This document shows, piece after piece, positions 52,433-61,052 of a stretch of DNA of 64,000 bases (positions within the stretch are counted from its first letter, which is position 1; each line of letters begins with the position of its first letter). Under the pieces are notes generated by a model, which was not told the origin of the DNA, made no database searches, and was given only the letters and a program-made list of their open reading frames with translations. The translations under genes were made by a program, and so were the position numbers. This stretch comes from Geomicrobium halophilum (GTDB lineage: Bacteria; Bacillota; Bacilli; Bacillales; Marinococcaceae), in contig NZ_JACHHJ010000002.1 of the NCBI RefSeq assembly GCF_014207655.1, forward strand, positions 218,185 to 282,184. Direction: 5' to 3'.

Positions 52433-54493
52433 TTGTCAATCAGTGACCGTAATCATCAAATATTAAATGAATTAGTTAATAACCCAAGTATTACCAGCAT
52501 GACGCTGGAAAAGAAGTATAACTTAACGCGTAGACAGCTTGGTTATAGTTTCCGCCAAATTAATGATTGGCTTATGGCGAACAACCTTCCGGTAATAGAG
52601 AGAACAAGAAAAGGCTACTTCATCATTGATCAATCTGTATTCACCAAACTAGACAGTGGACAAGAAAAAATACTTGTGGAGAATAACATCCTCTCAGTCG
52701 AACAACGTATTTATCTAATTCTTATTATGCTAATAAGTTCTGAAGAAGAACTTTCACTTCATCATTTTACGAGTGAATTGGATGTTAGTAAAAATACAGT
52801 TTTAAATGATTTGAAACAAGCACAAGCATTTTTATCTGCTTTTGATTTAAGTATCCGATATACGAGGCGTTGGGGTTATTTAATTGAGGGACAGGAGTTT
52901 CAGGTTCGTAAATTGTTAATGAAAGTAACGTATCAAGTGTTACAGATAAATAATGGAACAAATAGAATACAAAAAATCACCGGCCTTCAAAATGAACAGG
53001 TTGATGAATTTCATCAACGAATAGAAAACGTTGAGAATAAATTATATTTAAAATTTACGGATGAAAAGATAGAAACGATGCCGTACATTCTTATTTTAAT
53101 CAAACGAAGAATAAAGCAAGAGAATAAAATAAATCCGTTTTCTATTGCATACGAGGAATTATCTGATACAAAGGAATATCAGGCGACAGAAGAAATTCTA
53201 TATGACCTTCAAGAGATTCCGGTTACGGAACGCCTTTTCATCACACTACACCTGTTATCAACAAATGTCTATTGGTCTGAATCTTCAATGGATGAGGCTA
53301 TCCCAAACTTGGCACCTGCAATTGATCACATGTTACGAAGGTTTGAAAAAAATGCCTGTATTTATTTTCAATACCGAGAAGAACTACTAAATAAACTCCT
53401 TCAGCACATTAAGCCGGCCTATTATCGTATTAAGTATCAGCTTACAGAATTCATTGATATCCATAATTCGTTAGGAAAAGAATTTATAGGGATACATCAT
53501 CTTGTTAAACGATCATTAAGCCCGTTGGCAGAATTAATTGGCTGCGATATTCCTGAACATGAAACCAGGTATATTACTATGCTCATTGGCGGATGGATGA
53601 GAAAACAAGGAGAAAGTTTCGAAAAAAAGGTAAAGGCCATTGTTGTTTGTCCTCAGGGTATATCGGTATCTAGGTTGATGTTTACTGAATTAAGAGAATT
53701 ATTTCCGGAGTTTGTGTTTTTAGATTCTCTGTCAGTACGGGAATTCTTCGATTATAAATTGGATTACGATATTGTATTTTCACCTACTTTTTTGCAAACA
53801 GATAAAAAATTGTTTATTTCGAAAGCTTTCATTGGACGAGAAGAAAAACAACGTTTAAGGAAACAAGTTATGCTTGAGTTGCACGGGTATATCCCGTCTG
53901 ATATTGATGTTCACCATATCTTAGATATCATAAATCATCACACAACAATCAAAAATGAAAGTGCTCTAATCGAAGATTTGCAAGCTTACATTCATCGAGA
54001 TGAGGAATCAAACATTAAGCATCGTAATGAGCAGAACGATTTTATTTTATCTGATTTTATTACACCCAATCATATTACTTTAAGAGATGATGTTGAATCT
54101 TGGGAAGAAGCCATTCGGATAAGTGCCCAACCATTAATCGAAAGTGGAAACATTACAAAAGGTTATATTGAAGCAATGGTCAATCATCAACATGATCCCT
54201 ATATTGTGATTGGTCCTAACATTGCCATTCCACATGCTCCTCCGGAAGAAGGGGTAAATGAGGTCGGAATGAGCCTGTTGCGGTTGAAAGAAAAAGTCCA
54301 ATTTACATCTGAGCATGGCATTCATTTAATTATCATCATTGCTGCGGTAGATAAAAAACAACATATCAATGCATTAATGCAATTAATGAAGCTTGCAAGT
54401 GTGGAGCACGATCGAAATAAATTGATCCATGCTAATTCAATCAAAGAAGTTCATCAAATCATAAATTTATATTCTAATGATAATCATAGATGA
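52433..54493 (+). CDS. BglG/MtlR-type PTS-regulated transcriptional activator
   Basis: This 686-aa modular regulator has an N-terminal HTH (RNHQILNELVNNPSITSMTL), a second HTH (HHFTSELDVSKNTVLNDLKQ), two PRD domains with conserved His (LFITLHLLSTN, FIGIHHLVKRS, EHETRYITMLIGG), an EIIB-like domain (AIVVCPQGISVSRLMFTEL) and a C-terminal EIIA domain (VIGPNIAIPHAPPEEGVNEV) with active-site His. Phosphorylation by HPr and EIIB controls activity according to sugar supply. TTG 52433 follows GAAGGGGGG. It precedes the PTS genes it should activate. Confidence 0.9.
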   Translation: MSISDRNHQILNELVNNPSITSMTLEKKYNLTRRQLGYSFRQINDWLMANNLPVIERTRKGYFIIDQSVFTKLDSGQEKILVENNILSVEQRIYLILIMLISSEEELSLHHFTSELDVSKNTVLNDLKQAQAFLSAFDLSIRYTRRWGYLIEGQEFQVRKLLMKVTYQVLQINNGTNRIQKITGLQNEQVDEFHQRIENVENKLYLKFTDEKIETMPYILILIKRRIKQENKINPFSIAYEELSDTKEYQATEEILYDLQEIPVTERLFITLHLLSTNVYWSESSMDEAIPNLAPAIDHMLRRFEKNACIYFQYREELLNKLLQHIKPAYYRIKYQLTEFIDIHNSLGKEFIGIHHLVKRSLSPLAELIGCDIPEHETRYITMLIGGWMRKQGESFEKKVKAIVVCPQGISVSRLMFTELRELFPEFVFLDSLSVREFFDYKLDYDIVFSPTFLQTDKKLFISKAFIGREEKQRLRKQVMLELHGYIPSDIDVHHILDIINHHTTIKNESALIEDLQAYIHRDEESNIKHRNEQNDFILSDFITPNHITLRDDVESWEEAIRISAQPLIESGNITKGYIEAMVNHQHDPYIVIGPNIAIPHAPPEEGVNEVGMSLLRLKEKVQFTSEHGIHLIIIIAAVDKKQHINALMQLMKLASVEHDRNKLIHANSIKEVHQIINLYSNDNHR

Positions 54494-54503
54494 GGTGGAT
54501 AAG

Positions 54504-54986
54504 ATGAGTGATATCTATTTTGATGAATCTATTATTCTATTTGATCTAGAAGGAAAGTCAAAAGAGGAGGTTTTAACAAAAATAGGTAATAACTTAATAG
54601 AAAAAAATCTCGTGAAGGAGGGGTTTATCGATGCAATTATAAAAAGGGAAAGTGAATATGCGACAGGACTGCCAACGAAGGGTGTTTCAGTAGCTATTCC
54701 ACACACAGATGTTGAATATGTAAATCGAAAGACAATCAGTGTGGCAGTTCTAAAGGAACCTGTGGATTTTGGAATTATGGGAGAGCCTAAGGCAACGATA
54801 CCCATTAAGCTAGTATTTCTATTAGCAATGGACGAAGAACATTCACAACTTTCACTTCTACAAAAACTCATGGAAATGTTCCAAGATGAAGATACCCTGA
54901 AATACTTGATAAATGAAAATAATAAAACAAAAATCAAAAACTTATTGGAAAGCAAATTAGCATTTGCTTTTGAAGGAGAGGAATAA
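54504..54986 (+). CDS. gatA: PTS EIIA component, fructose/galactitol type
   Basis: This 160-aa phosphocarrier has FDLEGKSKEEVLTKIGNNLI, ESEYATGLPTKGVSVAIPHTDVEY-type sequence with the phosphorylated His in PHTD, and VFLLAMDEEHSQLSLLQKLM. It takes phosphate from HPr and passes it to EIIB. ATG 54504 follows GAGGTGGATAAG; a longer reading frame from 54477 overlaps the regulator stop and is less likely. Confidence 0.9.
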   Translation: MSDIYFDESIILFDLEGKSKEEVLTKIGNNLIEKNLVKEGFIDAIIKRESEYATGLPTKGVSVAIPHTDVEYVNRKTISVAVLKEPVDFGIMGEPKATIPIKLVFLLAMDEEHSQLSLLQKLMEMFQDEDTLKYLINENNKTKIKNLLESKLAFAFEGEE

Positions 54987-54988
54987 TA

Positions 54989-55273
54989 ATGAAAAAGAAA
55001 CAGGTATTAGTCGCATGTGGAGCAGGAATTGCTACATCAACAGTAGTGAACAGTACTATTGAAGAAATGGCAAAAGAAAATGATATTAAGGTTGATTTAA
55101 TTCAAATTAAAATTGCAGAAATCGAATCTTATGTAAATACGGCTGATTTACTCGTGACTACTGCATCAGTCCAGAAAGAATACCCTTTTCCAATCATTAA
55201 CGCTCGTTCTTTCTTGACAGGGATTGGAAAAGAAGACACAAAAAAAGAGATTTTAGAAGAACTTCAAAAATAA
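54989..55273 (+). CDS. gatB: PTS EIIB component, galactitol type
   Basis: This 94-aa EIIB domain protein has KKKQVLVACGAGIATSTVVN with the phosphorylated Cys near residue 10 and the usual VDLIQIKIAEIES and LVTTASVQKEYPFP segments. It starts 2 bp after gatA with GGAGAGGAATAAT. It transfers phosphate to the incoming polyol bound by EIIC. Confidence 0.92.
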   Translation: MKKKQVLVACGAGIATSTVVNSTIEEMAKENDIKVDLIQIKIAEIESYVNTADLLVTTASVQKEYPFPIINARSFLTGIGKEDTKKEILEELQK

Positions 55274-55353
55274 ACGCTGTTTAAATGAATAGAATCTCGG
55301 TTTCTCTATCCGAAGAGGAATCGGGGTTTACTATGATTTGAGGTGAGAGAAGC

Positions 55354-56613
55354 ATGGAAGGGTTTGTGGATTTTATTCAAGCTTTTTTAGATCTAGGAGC
55401 TACAGTCATTTTACCTGTAGCCATCTTTCTATTAGGCTTATTCTTTAGACAAAAAATAGGTAAGGCATTTCGTTCTGGTTTAACGATCGGTGTTGCTTTT
55501 GTTGGTATTTTTTTAGTTGTAGACCTACTAGTTAATAATCTTGGCCCGGCAGCTCAGGGGATGGTTGAAAATTTAGGGGTTGAATTGAACGTGATCGATG
55601 TAGGGTGGCCAGCCGCCTCATCTATCTCTTGGGCCTCAGTAGTTGCAGCTTTTATTATCCCGCTAGGTTTAATTGTAAACGTATTAATGCTTGTAACAAA
55701 AACAACGAAGACCATGAATGTTGATATTTGGAACTTTTGGCATTATACATTCACGGCTGCAATAGTGTATACGATTTCAGGGAGTATTATGCAAGCGCTA
55801 ATAGCAGCGGTAATATTTCAAGTAATTACACTTAAAATCGCTGATTGGACTGCTCCAATGGTAAGTGAATTTTATGAATTACCAGGAGTGTCTGTTGCTA
55901 CCGGTAGCACAGTTTCCTATGCGCCATTTATTCCATTGGTGCATTTACTTCAAAAAATCCCAGGAGTTAAAAATTGGAGTGCTGACCCCGATACAATCCA
56001 AAAACGATTCGGCGTCTTTGGAGAGTCGATGTTCATAGGGCTGGTTTTGGGTGCAACTATTGGTTTTCTGGCAGGTTTTTCTACAGGGGAGATCATCGAA
56101 ATTGGCATGGCTATGGCTGCAGTTATGGTGTTAATGCCACGTATGGTTAAAATTCTTATGGAAGGTTTAATGCCTGTATCTGAATCAGCACGGGAATGGT
56201 TGTCTAAGCGATTTGGTGACAAAGAAATTTATATAGGGCTTGATGCAGCCGTATTATTGGGGCATCCTGCGGTTATTTCTACTGCGCTTATTCTTGTTCC
56301 AATTACAGTGGGGATGGCCGTCATTTTACCAGGGAACGCTGTATTGCCATTCGGGGACTTGGCTACCATCCCATTCATTGTAGCATTTATCGTAGGGGCT
56401 GCTAGGGGGAATATTATTCACTCTGTAATGGTTGGAACGCTGATGATCGCTTTATCTTTATATATGGCAACAGACCTTGCAGCTGTTCATACGCAAATGG
56501 CGGTTGATGCCAATTTTGATATGCCAGAAGGTTCAGCTCAAATTTCTAGCATTGACCAAGGAGGTAACTTAATTAATTGGTTCATCTATCGATTTTTTGA
56601 GTTGTTCAACTAA
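55354..56613 (+). CDS. gatC: PTS EIIC component, galactitol type
   Basis: This 419-aa membrane permease of the GatC family has about ten helices, with MEGFVDFIQAFLDLGATVIL, FFRQKIGKAFRSGLTIGVAF, VDIWNFWHYTFTAAIVY and AVLLGHPAVISTALILVPIT, all typical. Galactitol is the family's reference substrate, but related transporters take other polyols or pentitols. It follows gatB by 80 bp with GAGGTGAGAG before the ATG. Confidence 0.92.
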   Translation: MEGFVDFIQAFLDLGATVILPVAIFLLGLFFRQKIGKAFRSGLTIGVAFVGIFLVVDLLVNNLGPAAQGMVENLGVELNVIDVGWPAASSISWASVVAAFIIPLGLIVNVLMLVTKTTKTMNVDIWNFWHYTFTAAIVYTISGSIMQALIAAVIFQVITLKIADWTAPMVSEFYELPGVSVATGSTVSYAPFIPLVHLLQKIPGVKNWSADPDTIQKRFGVFGESMFIGLVLGATIGFLAGFSTGEIIEIGMAMAAVMVLMPRMVKILMEGLMPVSESAREWLSKRFGDKEIYIGLDAAVLLGHPAVISTALILVPITVGMAVILPGNAVLPFGDLATIPFIVAFIVGAARGNIIHSVMVGTLMIALSLYMATDLAAVHTQMAVDANFDMPEGSAQISSIDQGGNLINWFIYRFFELFN

Positions 56614-56649
56614 TCCGGTTTATGGGTAGAAACAACAGGAGGAGTTCAA

Positions 56650-57681
56650 ATGAAAGCATTAGTCAAAACGGGGCTTGATTATGGAAATCTAGAAATCCAA
56701 AATAAAGAAGAGCCGCAAGTTGGTAAAGATCAAGTAAAGATTAAAGTGAAATATGCTGGGATCTGCGGCTCGGATATTCATACCTATGAAGGACATTACA
56801 AAGTAGGTGTACCCGTTACATTAGGCCATGAATTTTCTGGAGAAGTTGTTGAAGTTGGGGAAGGTGTTTCGGAAGTTAAAGTGGGCGACCGCGTCACCTC
56901 AGAAACCACGTTCTATATTTGTGGGGAATGTAAATATTGTAAGAATGGTGATTATAATTTATGTAAACATCGCCAGGGTTTAGGTTCAAAGAAGGATGGA
57001 GCTTTTGCAAAGTATTTAATCGCACGTAAACAAAGCGTCCATAAAATTCCAAGCAATGTCGATGATCACTCCGCGGCAATGACTGAACCTCTGGCATGTA
57101 CCTATCATGCGGTTGAAAAAACGGAAATTCATGAAGGGGACGTTGTAGTAGTCATTGGGCCGGGCCCGATCGGGCTTCTTACTGCACAGGTTGCAAAAAG
57201 TCGTGGAGCTACCGTTTTAATAACTGGTTTATCCAATGATAAAATCCGCCTGGACAAAGCAAAAGAGTTAGGCATCGACTATACCGTGAATACTGAGGAA
57301 GAAGATATCAAGGAGATGGTTAATAAGTTGACGGATGGGTACGGTGCGGACGTTCTGTTCGAATGCTCTGGTGCTGTTCCCGCTTCCAAACAAGGTCTTG
57401 ATCTTTTACGTAAAAAAGGGCAATACAGTCAGGTGGGAATTTTCGCTTCACCTGAAGTGCAATTCGATTTTGAAAAAGTCATCCAAAAAGAAATTCATTT
57501 GGTTGGCAGTAGGAGTCAAAAGCCTGCAGATTGGGAGCCGTCCCTTGCTTTAATGAATGAGGGAAGCGTTAATGCTAAGTCCTTGGTTACACACGAATTT
57601 GATATAACGCAATGGAACGAAGCTTATCAGGTGATTAAAAACGGGGAAGCGATTAAAGTCTTACTAACTCCTGTGGAGTAG
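56650..57681 (+). CDS. Zinc-dependent polyol (phosphate) dehydrogenase
   Basis: This 343-aa medium-chain dehydrogenase has the catalytic-zinc site AGICGSDIHTYEG and LGHEFSGEVVEVGEGV. The structural-zinc cysteines are in CGECKYCKNGDYNLC and the NAD loop in VIGPGPIGLLTAQVAKSRG. It probably oxidises the sugar alcohol phosphate made by the PTS, as galactitol-1-phosphate 5-dehydrogenase does. GGAGGAG lies before the ATG, 36 bp after gatC. A second, distinct enzyme of this family is encoded at 58314. Confidence 0.9.
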   Translation: MKALVKTGLDYGNLEIQNKEEPQVGKDQVKIKVKYAGICGSDIHTYEGHYKVGVPVTLGHEFSGEVVEVGEGVSEVKVGDRVTSETTFYICGECKYCKNGDYNLCKHRQGLGSKKDGAFAKYLIARKQSVHKIPSNVDDHSAAMTEPLACTYHAVEKTEIHEGDVVVVIGPGPIGLLTAQVAKSRGATVLITGLSNDKIRLDKAKELGIDYTVNTEEEDIKEMVNKLTDGYGADVLFECSGAVPASKQGLDLLRKKGQYSQVGIFASPEVQFDFEKVIQKEIHLVGSRSQKPADWEPSLALMNEGSVNAKSLVTHEFDITQWNEAYQVIKNGEAIKVLLTPVE

Positions 57682-57799
57682 TGTTGAAATGAAGTGACAA
57701 AAAGTGGACAAACAAGCTTTAGTGTCCATGTTTGATTACACACCTCCTACTGAAAGTAAATCAGAGCACCCATTGGCTTTTCACTTGAACGAAAGTGGA

Positions 57800-57990
57800 A
57801 GAAACTAAAGAAGTAATCCAAAACGGGACTGAAGAAATTGACATGCTCATTTCATCAATTGAGGCGTGGCGTCAATGTTGCAAAAGATGACATCGCCGGT
57901 GCGGATTTTGTGAAAACGGCTACAAGATTTAACGGTGGTGTAGTATAAGAAGCTATGAAAGATACAGTTAACATCGTAAAAGTTCAGAGC
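57800..57990 (+). pseudogene. Remnant of deoxyribose-phosphate aldolase-like gene
   Basis: One frame reads ETKEVIQNGTEEIDMLISSI, matching the EIDMVINIG region of DeoC aldolases. A second frame reads DDIAGADFVKTATRFNGG, matching the Schiff-base Lys region GADFVKTSTGF, followed by EAMKDTV in a third frame. The middle and ends are missing. This is a short relic of a DeoC-type aldolase that may once have belonged to the PTS operon. Confidence 0.65.
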
Positions 57991-58125
57991 CTATCGATTC
58001 GGTAAAAGTGGAGTTGTTGCCACCATTCGGATCAAACATCCGATGTGCTAACGACTAAATCGAGCGATGAATAATGGATACGAGTCGTTCCTATTATTTA
58101 GTCTTAGAAACGGAGGTATTTAAAA

Positions 58126-58284
58126 ATGGTTGATACATTTCTGGATATAATGTTGGGGCCCTTGAGAACAATTAGTGATTTTTATTTCGAAAACCAAATG
58201 ATTTTCAATACGATGATCGTAGGATTCGCGTTGTATAAAATGATTGGTAAGCGAAAACAGCCGCAGGAGGAAGCAGCCAATTGA
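58126..58284 (+). CDS. 52-residue membrane protein
   Basis: ATG 58126, 8 bases after ACGGAGG, opens 52 codons: MVDTFLDIMLGPLRTISDFY, then a hydrophobic stretch MIFNTMIVGFALYKMIG and a charged tail KRKQPQEEAAN. The strong ribosome site and placement between two operon genes support expression. The function is unknown; it might assist the PTS permease. It ends 29 bp before the next dehydrogenase start. Confidence 0.65.
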   Translation: MVDTFLDIMLGPLRTISDFYFENQMIFNTMIVGFALYKMIGKRKQPQEEAAN

Positions 58285-58313
58285 TAAATGAATATAGTGC
58301 AAGGGGGATAAAG

Positions 58314-59369
58314 ATGATGAAGTCCCTGAATCTTTACGGCAAACAAGATATCCGTTTTGAACAATCATCTGTACCGGTTCTAGAACAATCAGAAGATGTC
58401 ATTATTAAAGTAAAAGCTGTTGGTATTTGCGGTTCCGATATTTCCAGGTTTAATAAACTGGGCCCCTATGTGGAAGGGATGACCTTCGGTCACGAATTTG
58501 CAGGGGAGGTTGTAGAAGTTGGTACCACTGTAGGTCATGTAAAAGTAGGAGATCGTGTTGCTGTCTGCCCTACATTTTATTGTGGCAAATGCGAAAACTG
58601 TAAGAAAGGTGAGCTTTCACGTTGTGAAAAGCTTACGGTAATAGGTGCGCGTCACCCCGGGTCTTACGCAGAATATGTGAAGCTTCCAGCAGAAAATATA
58701 CTACCTATCCCAGCCAACGTTGATTATGATACGGCAGCTTTAGTCGAACCATCAGCTGTTGTTGCTCATGGTTTTTACCGAACCAGTATCCAGCCTGGCG
58801 CTGAAGTGGCGATAACGGGATGCGGAAGCATTGGGCTGCTCGCTATTCAGTGGGCTAAAATTTTTGGGGCAAAGAAAGTTTATGCCATTGATATTGATGA
58901 CTCCAAGCTTCAAGTTGCAAAAGAAATTGGAGCGGATGTATTAATCAATTCAAAGGAAAAAGATCCCCAACCTCTCATTGAGGAATATACAAATGGGCTT
59001 GGTGTTGAACTAGTCATAGAGTCAGCAGGCTCACCAGTTACTTCTGCACAGGTGCTAGCTCTGCCGAAAAAAGGTGGAGAAGTTGTATTTATGGGCATAC
59101 CGTATGCAGATATCAATATTGAACGATTCTATTTTGAAAAAATAGTGCGTAACGAATTAACAGTATTAGGATCATGGAATGCTATTTCCTCACCATTCCC
59201 TGGCAAAGAATGGACCAGTACCATTCACTATATGAGTACAGGACAACTTAATATAAAACCTATGATTTCTCACCGTCTACAATTGGAAGAAGGCCCGAAG
59301 ATATTTAGTAAAATACTAAATCGTGAAGGTAATTTTGTAAAAGTTTTATTTTATCCTGAGTTGGGATAG
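58314..59369 (+). CDS. Zinc-dependent galactitol-1-phosphate dehydrogenase-like enzyme
   Basis: This 351-aa medium-chain dehydrogenase has AVGICGSDISRFNKLGPYVE, MTFGHEFAGEVVEVG, structural-zinc CGKCENCKKGELSRC and the NAD motif ITGCGSIGLLAIQWAKIFGA. The pattern is close to GatD, the enzyme oxidising galactitol 1-phosphate to tagatose 6-phosphate. ATG 58314 follows AAGGGGGATAAAG; an earlier TTG at 58281 overlaps the preceding small gene. With the 56650 enzyme it gives two dehydrogenases, perhaps for two linked oxidations or two substrates. Confidence 0.9.
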   Translation: MMKSLNLYGKQDIRFEQSSVPVLEQSEDVIIKVKAVGICGSDISRFNKLGPYVEGMTFGHEFAGEVVEVGTTVGHVKVGDRVAVCPTFYCGKCENCKKGELSRCEKLTVIGARHPGSYAEYVKLPAENILPIPANVDYDTAALVEPSAVVAHGFYRTSIQPGAEVAITGCGSIGLLAIQWAKIFGAKKVYAIDIDDSKLQVAKEIGADVLINSKEKDPQPLIEEYTNGLGVELVIESAGSPVTSAQVLALPKKGGEVVFMGIPYADINIERFYFEKIVRNELTVLGSWNAISSPFPGKEWTSTIHYMSTGQLNIKPMISHRLQLEEGPKIFSKILNREGNFVKVLFYPELG

Positions 59370-59509
59370 AAACGAAAAATAAGCCCGCCATAAAACGGAA
59401 AAGCATAACCGGACGAGTGATAGGAAAGAATCGAACCCAGCAGCCCCTCACCTCTGGGTCTTTCTTTATAACACAAATCCAACTATGGATGATGTCAATC
59501 ATCCAAACC

Positions 59510-59553
59510 AAATGGTTCCAATCATCGGTTTTTGATGATTGGAACCATTTTTA
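59510..59553 (+). terminator. Terminator of the galactitol-type operon
   Basis: A perfect 17-bp stem starting AAATGGTTCCAATCATC, with loop GGTTTTT, is followed by TTTT on the plus strand. It may also act for the convergent symporter gene ending at 59594. Confidence 0.85.
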
Positions 59554-59593
59554 AGTTATTCTGGGCTGGTTATCTCCCAATCTCATTTTTCTC

Positions 59594-60832
59594 TCACGAG
59601 GAAATTTCATCCGTGGCATGAGGTTGGAAAGCTTTTTCTTTGTGCTCGGAACGTTCTATCCAAACAGCACATGTACTGTCGCCAAGGATATTTGTGGCCG
59701 TTCGTAACATATCAAGAGTTCGGTCGACAGCAGCCACAAGCGCGATACCTTCAAGAGGTAAGCCGATCGCTGTGAGGGTAATCGTGAGCATAATGAGGCC
59801 TGCTCCAGGTACTCCTGCAGTACCGATAGCCGCAAGTGTCGCTATAAGCATGACGGTAACAATTTCTAAAAACGCGAGTTCGATCCCATAAAACTGAGCG
59901 ATAAATAAGACCGCGACCCCATTGTATAGGGCGGTTCCATCCATGTTAATGGTAGCACCCAGCGGTAAAACAAAACTGCTCGTTTTGTTGGAAACCCCCA
60001 CGTTTTCTTGGACGTTTTTCATCGACAGCGGCAGTGTGGCTGCGCTGCTTGCGCTTGTAAAACCAAATAAGAAAGCCGGTGACATACCTTTGAGAAACTT
60101 CCACGGTGAAATTCTACCCAATAGTTTAACGGCACTCCCGTAAACGAGTAAAATATGAATCAAGCAACCGACAGCTACGGCAATAATGACCATTAATAAC
60201 GGTAATAAAACGGATAAGCCGTGTTCGCCGACAACCGGTGCTAAAATGCCAAATACACCGATCGGAGCCACTTTCATAATACCTCCGGTAATCTTAAACA
60301 TGACCTCGGCAAGACCGTCAAAGAAATTTTTAACAGGCTCAGCACGTTCTCCGACAAGCAATATTCCGACCCCTAATGCTAAGGCAAAAAAGATGATTTG
60401 CAGCATTTCCGTCTGCGCCAACCCAGCAAACGGGTTTTCAGGAACAATGTTTAGAATGGTGTCAACAACATCTTCATCGTGTGCTGCAGTTTCTTCTTCA
60501 ACTTCTTCAGGAGTGGGCTCAGCAATATCTGCATGTTCTCCTGGATTAAACGTGTAGCCCATTGCTAACCCAATAGATACAGCAATGAATGTGGTCACAA
60601 GGAAAAAAGCGACTGTTTTCCCGCCAAGTCTTAACATCTGTTTTCCAGAACCTAGGCTTGTAACCCCGACGATCAGAGACGCGAGGACAAGGGGAGCAAT
60701 TACAAATTGAATGAGGCGTAAAAAGAGATCACCTAGTGGTTCCACAACCGCGATATCCGGCCCGAAAATTGCGCCGAAAATAATCGCGAGCACAAAAGCA
60801 ATAAATATTTGTGTTATTAACGGAATCCTCAT
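59594..60832 (-). CDS. Dicarboxylate/amino acid:cation symporter (DAACS family)
   Basis: This 412-aa membrane transporter is of the GltP/GltT/DctA family, importing glutamate, aspartate or C4-dicarboxylates with Na+ or H+. Hallmarks are the serine-rich reentrant loop TSASSAATLPLSMK, the cation site GATINMDGTALYNG, and GVPGAGLIMLTITLTAIGLP with the substrate-binding AAVDRTLDMLRTATNILGDS. An acidic loop of about 30 residues (EHADIAEPTPEEVEEETA) is inserted between TM3 and TM4, fitting a salt-adapted cell. AAGGAG is found before the ATG. Confidence 0.93.
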   Translation of the reverse strand: MRIPLITQIFIAFVLAIIFGAIFGPDIAVVEPLGDLFLRLIQFVIAPLVLASLIVGVTSLGSGKQMLRLGGKTVAFFLVTTFIAVSIGLAMGYTFNPGEHADIAEPTPEEVEEETAAHDEDVVDTILNIVPENPFAGLAQTEMLQIIFFALALGVGILLVGERAEPVKNFFDGLAEVMFKITGGIMKVAPIGVFGILAPVVGEHGLSVLLPLLMVIIAVAVGCLIHILLVYGSAVKLLGRISPWKFLKGMSPAFLFGFTSASSAATLPLSMKNVQENVGVSNKTSSFVLPLGATINMDGTALYNGVAVLFIAQFYGIELAFLEIVTVMLIATLAAIGTAGVPGAGLIMLTITLTAIGLPLEGIALVAAVDRTLDMLRTATNILGDSTCAVWIERSEHKEKAFQPHATDEISS

Positions 60833-60895
60833 GTTTTCACTCCTTATATTTAGGTAGGGGGTGTTTCAAAAATATTTGCACCGAGAAAGCATTTT

Positions 60896-61005
60896 CGCCG
60901 AATTCCTTCACCGTAGCGCCGAATAATCGTTCCGTGCGCTGAATTATCGGGTGATTCCGCCGAAAAACAAAGGATTGCGCCGAAATATTAGGTTCTCCCG
61001 CCGAA
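60896..61005 (+). repeat. Phased CGCCGAA repeat array, copy C
   Basis: CGCCGAA units begin at 60896, 60917, 60937 (variant CGCTGAA), 60958, 60978 and 60999, alternating 21 and 20 bp apart. Sequence between units differs from copies A and B except for short pieces such as CGCCGAATAATCG. The array lies 48 bp past the stop of the minus-strand alkaline phosphatase gene and upstream of the symporter, in the same relative orientation to a gene end as copy B. Confidence 0.85.
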
Positions 61006-61052
61006 AAGGAGGAAAGAAATATCGAATGCTTTCCAGCCCCCTTTCGAAACCA

